A stretch of DNA of 63,847 bases from DASSTJ01 sp035707965. Lineage in GTDB: Bacteria; Actinomycetota; Actinomycetes; Actinomycetales; Angustibacteraceae. The position numbers were made by a program, and so were the translations under genes. The DNA lies in the NCBI GenBank assembly GCA_035707965.1, contig DASSTJ010000046.1:1-63847 (forward strand), given 5' to 3'. Of this stretch, positions 41,411 through 49,337 are shown in pieces; the first letter of the stretch is position 1; each line of letters begins with the position of its first letter. Under the pieces are notes generated by a model. It did not search any database and had not been told where the DNA came from. It saw nothing but the letters and a program-made list of their open reading frames with translations.

Positions 41411-42646
41411 TCACGGAGTCAGGGCGTGGTCGAGCGGGACAGGGCGCGCCGGTAGCGGCAACGGACGTCCCGGAAGAAGGACGTTCCAGTAGAGCCAGCG
41501 GAACCCGAGCTTCGCCCAGTGGTTGCGGCGGCTCTCGCCGAGCAGCGGCAACGGTCCCCAGCGGGGGAAGGGGTAGCGGCCGGTGGTGGGCTCGGCGTCG
41601 TAGTCGAAGTCGAGCAGCAGCGCGCGACCGTCCCCCGACTCGACGAAGCAGTTCGCGTGACCGTCGAACCGGGCCGTCAGCGGCTGGCCCCCGATCGCCG
41701 CGAGCACGTTCTGCACCAGGACGTCGACCTCGAAGTGGGCGACGGACCCGGCCTTGGACGTCGGGACGTCCGCCGCGTCGCCGATGGCGAACACATCGGG
41801 GTGCACCACCGACTGCAGGGTGTGCCGGTCGACCCGCGCGTAGCCGAGCTCGTCGCCGAGGCCGGCGGCTCCGATCACGTCGGCGCCCATGTTGAGGGGC
41901 ACCGTGACGAGGAGGTCGAACGGGACCTCGCGGCCGTCGTAGGAGACGAGCGTCTTCGCCTCGTCGTCCACCCGCTCCACCATGAAGTCCGACTCCACGG
42001 CGATCTTGCGGTCGTCGAGCATCGACCCGAGCACCTGTGAGGCGGTGGGGCGGGTGAAGGCACCCGACAGCGGGGTGACGAAGGTGATGTCGACGGCCCC
42101 GCGCCGACCCTCGCGCCGGAGCCACGAGTCCGCCAGGAACGCGAACTCGAGCGGCGCGACGGGGCACTTGATCGGGACGTCGGTCACGTGGACGACGAGT
42201 CGGCCGCCCGGCCAGCTGGGCAGCGCCTCGGCGAGCGCCAGCGCGCCCTCGTAGGAGTAGAAGTCGTGGATCGCGTGGCGCCAGAGCGGCCCCTCCATGC
42301 CCGGCGTCTGGTCCGGCCGCGGGCTCGTCCCGGTCGCGAGCACCAGCACGTCGTACGCGAGCCGCCGGCCGTCGGTCAGCTCGACCCGCTTCGCGTCGGG
42401 TGAGATCGCCGCGACCTCGCCCAGGACCAGCTCGACGCCTCGTCGCAGGTAGCGGCGGCGCGAGCGCGTGACCTGGCGGGGCTGGTACGTGCCGAAGGGC
42501 AGGAACAGGTAGCCCGGCTGGTAGCGGTGCAGGTCGTCGCGGTCGACGGCCGTGACCGCCCACTCCCCGTCGGGGAGTCTCGCTCGGAGCGTGTTGGCCA
42601 CCATCGTGCCTGCCGTGCCGGCGCCGAGGACGACGAGTCGCTTCAT
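41411..42646 (-). CDS. Sulfide:quinone reductase-like flavoprotein
   Basis: A 411-residue FAD-dependent oxidoreductase. The FAD-binding VLGAGTAGTMVANTL starts at residue 5, LATGTSP and the second FAD contact AIGDAADVPTSKAGSVAHFE are present, and an active-site Cys lies in IKCPVAPLEF. This fits the SQR/type II NADH dehydrogenase superfamily, probably passing sulfide electrons to quinone and sulfur to the neighbouring TusE and DsrE proteins. The ATG at 42646 is chosen; the upstream frame extension is not family-like. A DosR-like palindrome lies 85 bases upstream. Confidence 0.83.
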   Translation of the reverse strand: MKRLVVLGAGTAGTMVANTLRARLPDGEWAVTAVDRDDLHRYQPGYLFLPFGTYQPRQVTRSRRRYLRRGVELVLGEVAAISPDAKRVELTDGRRLAYDVLVLATGTSPRPDQTPGMEGPLWRHAIHDFYSYEGALALAEALPSWPGGRLVVHVTDVPIKCPVAPLEFAFLADSWLRREGRRGAVDITFVTPLSGAFTRPTASQVLGSMLDDRKIAVESDFMVERVDDEAKTLVSYDGREVPFDLLVTVPLNMGADVIGAAGLGDELGYARVDRHTLQSVVHPDVFAIGDAADVPTSKAGSVAHFEVDVLVQNVLAAIGGQPLTARFDGHANCFVESGDGRALLLDFDYDAEPTTGRYPFPRWGPLPLLGESRRNHWAKLGFRWLYWNVLLPGRPLPLPARPVPLDHALTP

Positions 42647-42730
42647 CGCGTGCTCCTGGGCCCGCGCCACTCGGCGGTTGCGGGTGGTGGGCCGCACTGC
42701 GGACGTTACGGGCGTGGCGAGACGGTGATC

Positions 42731-42746
42731 AGGACCGAAGGTCCCT
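42731..42746 (-). promoter_or_regulatory. DosR/DevR-like palindrome ahead of the SQR-TusE-DsrE operon
   Basis: Read on the minus strand the site is AGGGACCTTCGGTCCT: GGGAC, a four-base spacer, GGTCC. This matches the GGGAC-N4-GKCCC layout of DosR boxes. It is in the 121-base gap between the end of the P-type ATPase gene and the start of the SQR-like gene, in promoter position for the latter. Confidence 0.5.
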
Positions 42747-42767
42747 GCACCCGGTGACGCATCTGCG

Positions 42768-45389
42768 TCATGCCGTCCCGCGAGGCCGACGCGACGAGCG
42801 CACAGCCTTGTGCAGGGCGTCGACTGCCACGACCACCACGACGGCCCCGCTCGCCAGCAGCCACCCCAGCGGCGACGGCCAGCCTCCGCCGAGCAGGTCT
42901 GCGACCGGCGGGACGCCGAGCAGGGACAGGAGCGTCACGAGCTCGACGCCGACCGCCAGCAGGAGCAGCGGGTTGCCCCGCAAGCCGGTGCGCCCCACCC
43001 AGCGGCTCTCGCTGCGGCAGGCGAACGCGTTCGCGAGCTGTCCCAGCACGATCGCGGCGAACGCGGTGCCGGAGGCGGTCGCCAGCAGGCTCGCGGACGG
43101 CGTCTGCCCGAGTCGCCAGCCATCGACGAGCAGGACGGTCAGGAAGGCCCCCAGCGACCACACGGCCTCGGCCGGTCCGAGCACCCCGAACGCGCGGCGC
43201 AGGAGCGGTCCGTCGATGAGCCCACGCTGGCGGCGGCGGCCCTCCATGGTGTGCGGGTTGGCCGGTTCCGCGCCGAGCGCGAGCGCCGGCAGCAGGTCGG
43301 TGCCGATGTCGAGCGCCAGCACCTGCAGGACGGTGAGGGCCAGCGGGACCTGACCCCCGGACAGCGCCCACACCACGAACGGCGCCAGCTCGGCCACGTT
43401 GTCCGTCAGGTGGTAGGTCAGGAACCGGCGGATGTTCGTGAACGTCGCCCGGCCGAGCTCGATCGCGGCGACGATCGTCGCCAGGTGGTCGTCGAGGAGG
43501 ACGACGTCGGCGGCCTCGCGCGCGACGTCGGTGCCCGAGGCGCCCATGGCGACGCCGATGTCGGCGGCGCGCAGCGCCGGCCCGTCGTTCACGCCGTCAC
43601 CCGTCATCGCGACGACGTGGCCGCGCTGCTGCAGGGTGCGCGCGATGCGCAGCTTGTCGTCCGGGGTGACGCGGGCCACGACGACGCCGTCGCGGTCGAG
43701 CAGCTCGCCCAGGGCGGCGTCGTCCGCCGGGAGCTCGGCGGAGGTGAGGACGAGCCCGTCGGATGCGATCAGCCCCACCTCGAGGCCGATGGCTCGCGCG
43801 GTGCGGGGGTGGTCGCCGGTGACCATCGCGATCCGGATGCCGGCGTCGTGGCAACGGCGGACGGCGTCGCTGACGTCCGTGCGCGGTGGGTCCTCGAGGC
43901 CCACGAGGCCGAGCAGCTCGAGATCGTGCTCGCCCCCGGTGGCGCTGCCGATCGCGACGGCCAGCACGCGAAGACCGCGATCCGCCATCGCGGCGACGTC
44001 GTCGTCCGCTCCCGCCGTGCCGGCGACGCAGAGGGGCACCACGCTGTCCGGAGCGCCGATCACGTGACGCCCTGAGCCGTCCACGACGGACGAGCGCTTG
44101 CGCACGGCGTCGAACGGGCTGACCGATGCGGTCGGCCCCGCGTCCCCCAGATGCAGCCGCACGCCCAGCACCGCCAGGGCGACCTCCATGGGGTCGCCGA
44201 CCGCGACCCAGCGGTCGCCCTTGTGCAGGGCGTGGGAGTCCGGGACGCAGCGCCGGGCCGAGTCGGCGGCCCGCTCCAGCGCGGCGACGGCGGCTGCGGT
44301 CCCGCTGAGCGTCGCGGAGGGCGCGTAGCCCTCGCCGGCGACGGTCACGGTGCCTGCGGGAGAACGGAACTCGACCACGGCCATCTCGTTGCGGGTCAAC
44401 GTTCCCGTCTTGTCGGTGCACAGGAACGTCGTGGCGCCGAGCGTCTCGACGGACTCCAGCCGACGGACCAGCGCGTGGCGGCCGGCCATGCGCTGGGCCG
44501 CCCGAGCGAGCGACAGCGTGACGGTGGGCAGCAGGCTCTCGGGCACGAGGGCCACCATGACGCCCACGCCGAACAGGAAGCTCTCGGTGCCGGCCCGGCC
44601 CAGGAGGAGGGACACCCCGAAGAAGCCGATCCCGACGGCGACGGCGGCGACGGCGACCGTCGTGACGACCCGGTGCAGCTGCTGAGCGAGCGGGCTGGTG
44701 GGCCGCGACGCTCTCTGCGTCTCGACGGCGATCGCCGCGATCGCGGTGCCGGCGCCCGTGGCGACGACCTCACCGTAGCCGCGACCGCGCACGACGAACG
44801 TGCCGGCTCGCGCGGTGTCCCCCGCGCCGCGGGCGGCGGGAACGCTCTCGCCGGTCATCGAGCTCTCGTCGATCCCGAGGTCCGCGCCCGGGAGCAGCAC
44901 GAGGTCGGCGCTGACCCGGTCGCCCGCCTCGAGCAGGACGACGTCTCCCGGCACGAGCTGGTCAGCCGGGAGTCGAGCGGTGCGACCGTCACGGCGCACC
45001 GTGACGGTCGTCGGCATCAGGTCGCGCAGGCGTTGCGCCGCACGGTCCGCTCGGTACTCCTGGGCGAACGAGAACACGCCGTTCAGCACCACTACCACCG
45101 CGATCGCGACGGCGAGCGCGGGCATGCCCGCGACGAGCGCGAGCCCGGAGGCGACCCACAGCATGACGGCGAAGAAGTGCACCAGCTGACCGGCGAGCAG
45201 CCGCGCCGCACTCGGCCCCGTGGCCCGCGGCAGGACGTTCGGCCCGTACCGGGCGTGGCGTCGACGCGCCTCGTCGCTGCTGAGGCCGGCTGTGGCGTCC
45301 GCCGTCATGTCCGCCGCGAGGCGTGCGGTTCGAGCGGCGTCGTCGCCGCTGGGGTCGACGGCCTGGTCCGTCGTGACGCTCATGTCCAC
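42768..45389 (-). CDS. P2-type cation-transporting ATPase
   Basis: An 873-residue membrane ATPase. It has the N-terminal cation-ATPase segment (GLSSDEARRRHARYGPNVLP), actuator motif SSMTGESVP, the TM4 ion-site segment VALVPESLLPTVTLS, phosphorylation motif CTDKTGTLT, and hinge MTGDGVNDGPALRAADIGVAMG. PESLLP in place of PEGLPA suggests altered ion selectivity compared with Ca2+ pumps. A second in-frame Met two codons later is also a possible start. It follows the STAS gene on the same strand by 40 bases. Confidence 0.9.
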   Translation of the reverse strand: MDMSVTTDQAVDPSGDDAARTARLAADMTADATAGLSSDEARRRHARYGPNVLPRATGPSAARLLAGQLVHFFAVMLWVASGLALVAGMPALAVAIAVVVVLNGVFSFAQEYRADRAAQRLRDLMPTTVTVRRDGRTARLPADQLVPGDVVLLEAGDRVSADLVLLPGADLGIDESSMTGESVPAARGAGDTARAGTFVVRGRGYGEVVATGAGTAIAAIAVETQRASRPTSPLAQQLHRVVTTVAVAAVAVGIGFFGVSLLLGRAGTESFLFGVGVMVALVPESLLPTVTLSLARAAQRMAGRHALVRRLESVETLGATTFLCTDKTGTLTRNEMAVVEFRSPAGTVTVAGEGYAPSATLSGTAAAVAALERAADSARRCVPDSHALHKGDRWVAVGDPMEVALAVLGVRLHLGDAGPTASVSPFDAVRKRSSVVDGSGRHVIGAPDSVVPLCVAGTAGADDDVAAMADRGLRVLAVAIGSATGGEHDLELLGLVGLEDPPRTDVSDAVRRCHDAGIRIAMVTGDHPRTARAIGLEVGLIASDGLVLTSAELPADDAALGELLDRDGVVVARVTPDDKLRIARTLQQRGHVVAMTGDGVNDGPALRAADIGVAMGASGTDVAREAADVVLLDDHLATIVAAIELGRATFTNIRRFLTYHLTDNVAELAPFVVWALSGGQVPLALTVLQVLALDIGTDLLPALALGAEPANPHTMEGRRRQRGLIDGPLLRRAFGVLGPAEAVWSLGAFLTVLLVDGWRLGQTPSASLLATASGTAFAAIVLGQLANAFACRSESRWVGRTGLRGNPLLLLAVGVELVTLLSLLGVPPVADLLGGGWPSPLGWLLASGAVVVVVAVDALHKAVRSSRRPRGTA

Positions 45390-45429
45390 CTCCCCAGCGC
45401 CTGTGCTGGAGCGAGGGTCTGCGAGCGTG

Positions 45430-45852
45430 TCAGACGCTCGAGGTCGCCCGCGCTCTCGACGAACCGGCCCTGGTGGCGCCGGCCTGGTGACGCCGCTTCC
45501 TCACCTCGTGGGTCGCGTTCGGCGCGCACCACCCGGCGTCCGCCAACGAGCCGCACACCGTTCCCGTGCCGTCGAGCCCCACGGCGTGCAAGGCGTGGGT
45601 CACCGGCGAGCCGGCGCAGACGAGGGCGATGTGCCGCCCGGTCTCGCCCTGGTGACGGACGGCCCTCGCCAGGACCTCGGCAACGCGCATGTCGATGGTG
45701 TCGAGCTGGCGGAGGTCGACCACGACCTCGTCGACCTTGGTCCAGCGCAAGGCTGCCAGCAGATCGGCGAGCGCCGCTGCGCTGCGTCGGTCGTCCGTCA
45801 CGGTGAGGAGGACGCGTCGACCTGCGCCGTCGGTCTCCAACCGGATCGGCAT
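45430..45852 (-). CDS. STAS-domain-like protein
   Basis: A 140-residue protein starting at an ATG with an AGGAGG site. Residues of about 1-100 follow a STAS/anti-anti-sigma-like pattern: a first strand VLLTVTDD, VDEVVVDLRQLDTIDMRVAEVLARAV, then HIALVCAGSPVTHALHAVGL. The Ser/Thr that SpoIIAA-type proteins have at the phosphorylation position is replaced by the DTIDMRV context (Asp-Met), so phospho-switching is doubtful. The basic, Ser/Ala-rich C-terminus is likely disordered. Next to P-type ATPase genes, it may regulate transport. Confidence 0.7.
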   Translation of the reverse strand: MPIRLETDGAGRRVLLTVTDDRRSAAALADLLAALRWTKVDEVVVDLRQLDTIDMRVAEVLARAVRHQGETGRHIALVCAGSPVTHALHAVGLDGTGTVCGSLADAGWCAPNATHEVRKRRHQAGATRAGSSRARATSSV

Positions 45853-45907
45853 CGGAACCTCCTGCGACGTGGGCTGTCTCCAGGGTCGGGCCGCGGCGAG
45901 CAGTGCC

Positions 45908-45927
45908 GGTAGGACGAAGGTCCCGAA
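45908..45927. promoter_or_regulatory. DosR/DevR-like box in the divergent ATPase promoter
   Basis: On the minus strand the 20 bases read TTCGGGACCTTCGTCCTACC. The left half TTCGGGAC is a perfect match to the mycobacterial consensus TTSGGGACTWWAGTCCCSAA, and the right half keeps GTCC. It lies between the STAS-ATPase unit (56 bases away) and the metal ATPase operon (70 bases away) and could control both. Confidence 0.55.
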
Positions 45928-45996
45928 TCGGGCGCTCAGTTCGCGCCATGTCCATCGGCCCTGTCGCGCCGTCACGTTCTCGGCGACGATCGCCCC

Positions 45997-47964
45997 ATGA
46001 CGGACGACGGCAGTGCTCGCTCGCGCGTCGTTCTCTTCGTCCGCTCCTTCGACGGCGCGCTGGCCGTGCTGTCCCTCGTCGCGATCGCGGTGCACCTCGT
46101 GCTGGTCCCGACCCCCGCGCCGCCGTGGTCGGCTGACCTGCCCCTGTGGGTCGTCGTGCTGGGTGGCGGCGTGCCGCTGGTCTGGCAGGTGCTGCGGGCG
46201 CTGCTGCGGCGCCAGGCCGGGGCCGACCTGCTGGCCGCCACCTCGGTCGTCGCGGCGGTACTGCTGGACGAGTGGCTCGTGGCCGCGATCATCGTGCTGA
46301 TGATGTCGGGCGGCGCGGCGCTCGAGGAGGCCGCGACCGCGCGCGCCTCGGCGACCCTCCAGGCCCTGGCCCGCCGTAGCCCTACGGTGGCGCACCGACT
46401 GCGCGGCGCCGACCTGTCGGACGGCGTGGACGACGTGCCGGCGGAGCGGGTGGACGTCGGTGACGTCATCGCGGTCCTGCCGCACGAGCTCTGTCCGGTG
46501 GACGGCGTGGTGATCGCCGGCCACGGGTCGATGGACGAGTCCTACCTGACCGGCGAGCCCTACGTGGTGCCGAAGTCGGTCGGCTCCACGGTGATGTCGG
46601 GTGCGGTCAACGCGACGGCGGTGCTCACCGTGCGCGCCACGGCCCGGGCGAGCGACTCCCGGTACGCGAAGATCGTCAGCGTCCTGCGGCACGCGGAGGA
46701 GGAGCGGCCGCCCATCCGGCGCCTGGCCGACCGGCTCGGCGGCTGGTACACGCTGCTGGCGCTGACCTTGGGTGTGGCCGGGTGGGTGGTGAGCGGTGAG
46801 CCCCGCCGGTTCCTTGCGGTCGTCGTGGTCGCGACCCCGTGCCCCCTGCTGATCGGCGTCCCCGTCGCCATGATCGGTGCGATCTCGCTGGCGGCCAAGC
46901 GCGGGATCATCCTGCGCAACCCGGCGGTCCTCGAGCAGCTCGACCGCGTCGAGACCGTGCTGTTCGACAAGACGGGCACGCTGACCTACGGGCGACCGGT
47001 CGTGACCGAGGTGCTGGTGGCGCCCGGGGTGGACGCCGAGGACCTCGTGGCTGCCGCCGCTGCCGTCGAGACCTACTCGCGCCACCCGCTCGCGTCCGCC
47101 GTGGTGGAGCACGCGCGGGCGCGGGGACTCGTGCTGCCGGCGGTCGGGTCGGTGACCGAGGAGCCGGGCCGTGGGCTGCTCGGCGAGGTCGAGGGGCGCC
47201 GGATCCGTCTGACCAACCGCACCGGGGCCGTCGCCGTCGACCCGCGGGCGCACGCCCACCTGCCGTCGACGACGTCCGGCCTCGAGGCGGTCGTGCTCCT
47301 TGACGACAGGTACGCGGCGACGATCCGGTTCCGGGACCAGCCACGGTCCGACGCCGTCGACTTCATCGCGCACCTGCCGAAGCACCATGGCATCGTGCGA
47401 CGCCTGATCGTGTCCGGCGACCGGGAGACGGAGGTACGTCACCTCGCGGGCCTCGTCGGCATCGACGACGTCCACGCCGAGGTGTCACCCGAACGCAAGC
47501 TGGAGATCGTGCACCACCACCGCGCCCAGGGGCCGACGCTCTTCCTCGGTGACGGCATCAACGACGCCCCGGCGATGGCGGCAGCGACGGTCGGCGTCGC
47601 CTTCGGCGCTGGGAGCGACGTGACGAGCGAGGCCGCGGACGCCGTCGTCCTGGACTCCTCGCTGGAGCGCGTCGACGACCTGTTGCACATCGGACGCCGC
47701 ATGCGTCGCATCGCGTTGCAGAGCGCCGTCGGCGGTATCGGGCTGTCGACCATCGGCATGGGGCTGGCGGTGGCCGGCCTGCTGACGCCGGTGGCCGGCG
47801 CGGTCGCCCAGGAGGTCATCGACCTGCTGGCGATCCTCAACGCCGCTCGGGTCGCGCTCGTCCGCCGCCCGCTCGCGGACTTCGCCGGGTACACGGCCAG
47901 GACGGACGACGTCGGGAGCACCCCCGAGGACGACAGGCACGCGGTGACGAAGGGCCAGCCATGA
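45997..47964 (+). CDS. P1B-type metal-translocating ATPase
   Basis: A 655-residue pump with no N-terminal metal-binding domain. Hydrophobic helices precede the actuator motif DESYLTGEP; the TM ion-site motif is VATPCPLLIGVP (a TPC variant of CPC/SPC); the phosphorylation motif is DKTGTLTYG; the HP motif typical of P1B pumps reads SRHPLASA; the hinge is GDGINDAPAMAAA. The TPC motif points to a divalent or transition metal, but which one is not decided. First gene of an operon with the MBL protein and a second ATPase. Confidence 0.9.
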   Translation: MTDDGSARSRVVLFVRSFDGALAVLSLVAIAVHLVLVPTPAPPWSADLPLWVVVLGGGVPLVWQVLRALLRRQAGADLLAATSVVAAVLLDEWLVAAIIVLMMSGGAALEEAATARASATLQALARRSPTVAHRLRGADLSDGVDDVPAERVDVGDVIAVLPHELCPVDGVVIAGHGSMDESYLTGEPYVVPKSVGSTVMSGAVNATAVLTVRATARASDSRYAKIVSVLRHAEEERPPIRRLADRLGGWYTLLALTLGVAGWVVSGEPRRFLAVVVVATPCPLLIGVPVAMIGAISLAAKRGIILRNPAVLEQLDRVETVLFDKTGTLTYGRPVVTEVLVAPGVDAEDLVAAAAAVETYSRHPLASAVVEHARARGLVLPAVGSVTEEPGRGLLGEVEGRRIRLTNRTGAVAVDPRAHAHLPSTTSGLEAVVLLDDRYAATIRFRDQPRSDAVDFIAHLPKHHGIVRRLIVSGDRETEVRHLAGLVGIDDVHAEVSPERKLEIVHHHRAQGPTLFLGDGINDAPAMAAATVGVAFGAGSDVTSEAADAVVLDSSLERVDDLLHIGRRMRRIALQSAVGGIGLSTIGMGLAVAGLLTPVAGAVAQEVIDLLAILNAARVALVRRPLADFAGYTARTDDVGSTPEDDRHAVTKGQP

Positions 47965-49337
47965 GCAGCAGCACCGTCACGTTCCTCGGCGCGGCCGGCA
48001 CGGTCACCGGAAGCCGGTTCCTCGTGCGGTCCTCGGGGCGCAGACTGCTCGTCGACTGCGGGCTCTACCAGGGTGAGCGCGACCTGCGACGCCGCAACTG
48101 GCAGCCGTTCCCGGTCGACCCGGCGTCGCTCGACGCCGTGGTCCTCAGCCACGCCCACCTGGATCACTGCGGCTACCTGCCCGCGCTGGTCAAGGAGGGG
48201 TTCGCCGGACCGGTGTGGGCCACCCCCGGCACCGCGGCGCTGGCGGCGATCGTCCTGCGCGACAGCGCCCACCTGCAGGAGGAGGACGCGGCGGTCGCCC
48301 GCGCCGGCGGCTACTCCAAGCACGACCCGCCCATGCCGCTGTACGACGCGGCTGACGCCGAGAACGCGCTGAGGCTGTTCCAGCCGGTCGGGTTCGGCCA
48401 GCCCGTCGCGGTGGGGGGCGACGTCGCGTTCTCCTTGAGCCGCGCCGGCCACATCCTCGGCTCGTCGAGCGTGCGGGTGACGACGTCCGGGGGCACGGCG
48501 CTGTTCTCCGGTGACCTCGGTCGTGCCGCGCACCCGCTGCTGCGGGCTCGCGAGGACCCGCCCGCCGCCGACACGGTCGTCGTGGAGTCGACTTACGGCG
48601 ACCGGCGCCACCCCTCGCCCGAGGTGGGGCACGAGGCCTTCGCGGACGCCGTGCGCCGCACGATCAGCCGAGGTGGCTCCGTGCTCGTGCCCGCCTTCGC
48701 CGTGGACCGCACCCAGATCGTGCTGCACGAGCTGGGAGTGATGCAGCGGGCGGGTCGCATCCCCCAGGTCCCGATCTACGTCGACAGTCCCATGGGCTTG
48801 GCCGCGATCGACGTCTACCGCCGCCCCGACCTCGCAGCCGAGCTCCGTCCCGACGCCCGCGACTGGTTCGACGCGGTGCCCGCGGTGCACGAGGCGAGGA
48901 CGCCGGAGGAGTCGATGCGGCTCAACCAGCCCGGGACGTCGTGCATCATCGTGTCGGCGTCCGGGATGGCGTCCGGCGGTCGGGTGGTGCACCACCTGGC
49001 CCACATGCTGGGAGAGCGTCGGCACTGCGTCGTCCTCACGGGCTACCAGGCCATCGGCACCCGTGGCCGTGCACTGGTCGACGGAGCGCGGCAGATCAAG
49101 GTGCACGGCCGCTACGTGCCGGTGCGCGCGGAGGTCGTGATGGACGACGAGTTCTCGGTCCACGCGGACGCCGACGACGTGGTCGCCTGGCTGCGCCGGC
49201 TGCCCGAGCCGCCGTCGACGGTGTACGTGGTGCACGGCGAACGGGAGGCGTCGCGCGCGCTGGCCGAGCGCGTGCGCGACGAGCTCGACTGGTGCGCGGT
49301 CGTCCCGGAGCTCGGTGAGGTGGTCCGGCTGGCATGA
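47961..49337 (+). CDS. MBL-fold beta-CASP metallohydrolase
   Basis: A 458-residue protein of the CPSF73/YSH1-like group that includes RNA nucleases. The metal-binding motif LSHAHLDHCGYLP is intact, HILGSSSV and FSGDLGR follow, the beta-CASP part contains VVESTYGDR and VPAFAVDRTQ, and the C-terminal RMMBL region carries GYQAIGTRGR and FSVHADADD. It could process RNA. Its ATG overlaps the end of the metal ATPase gene, and its end overlaps the next ATPase gene (both ATGA). Co-transcription with P-type ATPases suggests a stress-linked role. Confidence 0.87.
   Translation: MSSSTVTFLGAAGTVTGSRFLVRSSGRRLLVDCGLYQGERDLRRRNWQPFPVDPASLDAVVLSHAHLDHCGYLPALVKEGFAGPVWATPGTAALAAIVLRDSAHLQEEDAAVARAGGYSKHDPPMPLYDAADAENALRLFQPVGFGQPVAVGGDVAFSLSRAGHILGSSSVRVTTSGGTALFSGDLGRAAHPLLRAREDPPAADTVVVESTYGDRRHPSPEVGHEAFADAVRRTISRGGSVLVPAFAVDRTQIVLHELGVMQRAGRIPQVPIYVDSPMGLAAIDVYRRPDLAAELRPDARDWFDAVPAVHEARTPEESMRLNQPGTSCIIVSASGMASGGRVVHHLAHMLGERRHCVVLTGYQAIGTRGRALVDGARQIKVHGRYVPVRAEVVMDDEFSVHADADDVVAWLRRLPEPPSTVYVVHGEREASRALAERVRDELDWCAVVPELGEVVRLA

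Noticed and set aside
47439..49235. 598-codon minus-strand frame opposite the MBL gene
   Set aside because: No recognisable domain, and the plus strand encodes all MBL and beta-CASP motifs. It is a shadow of GC-biased coding.
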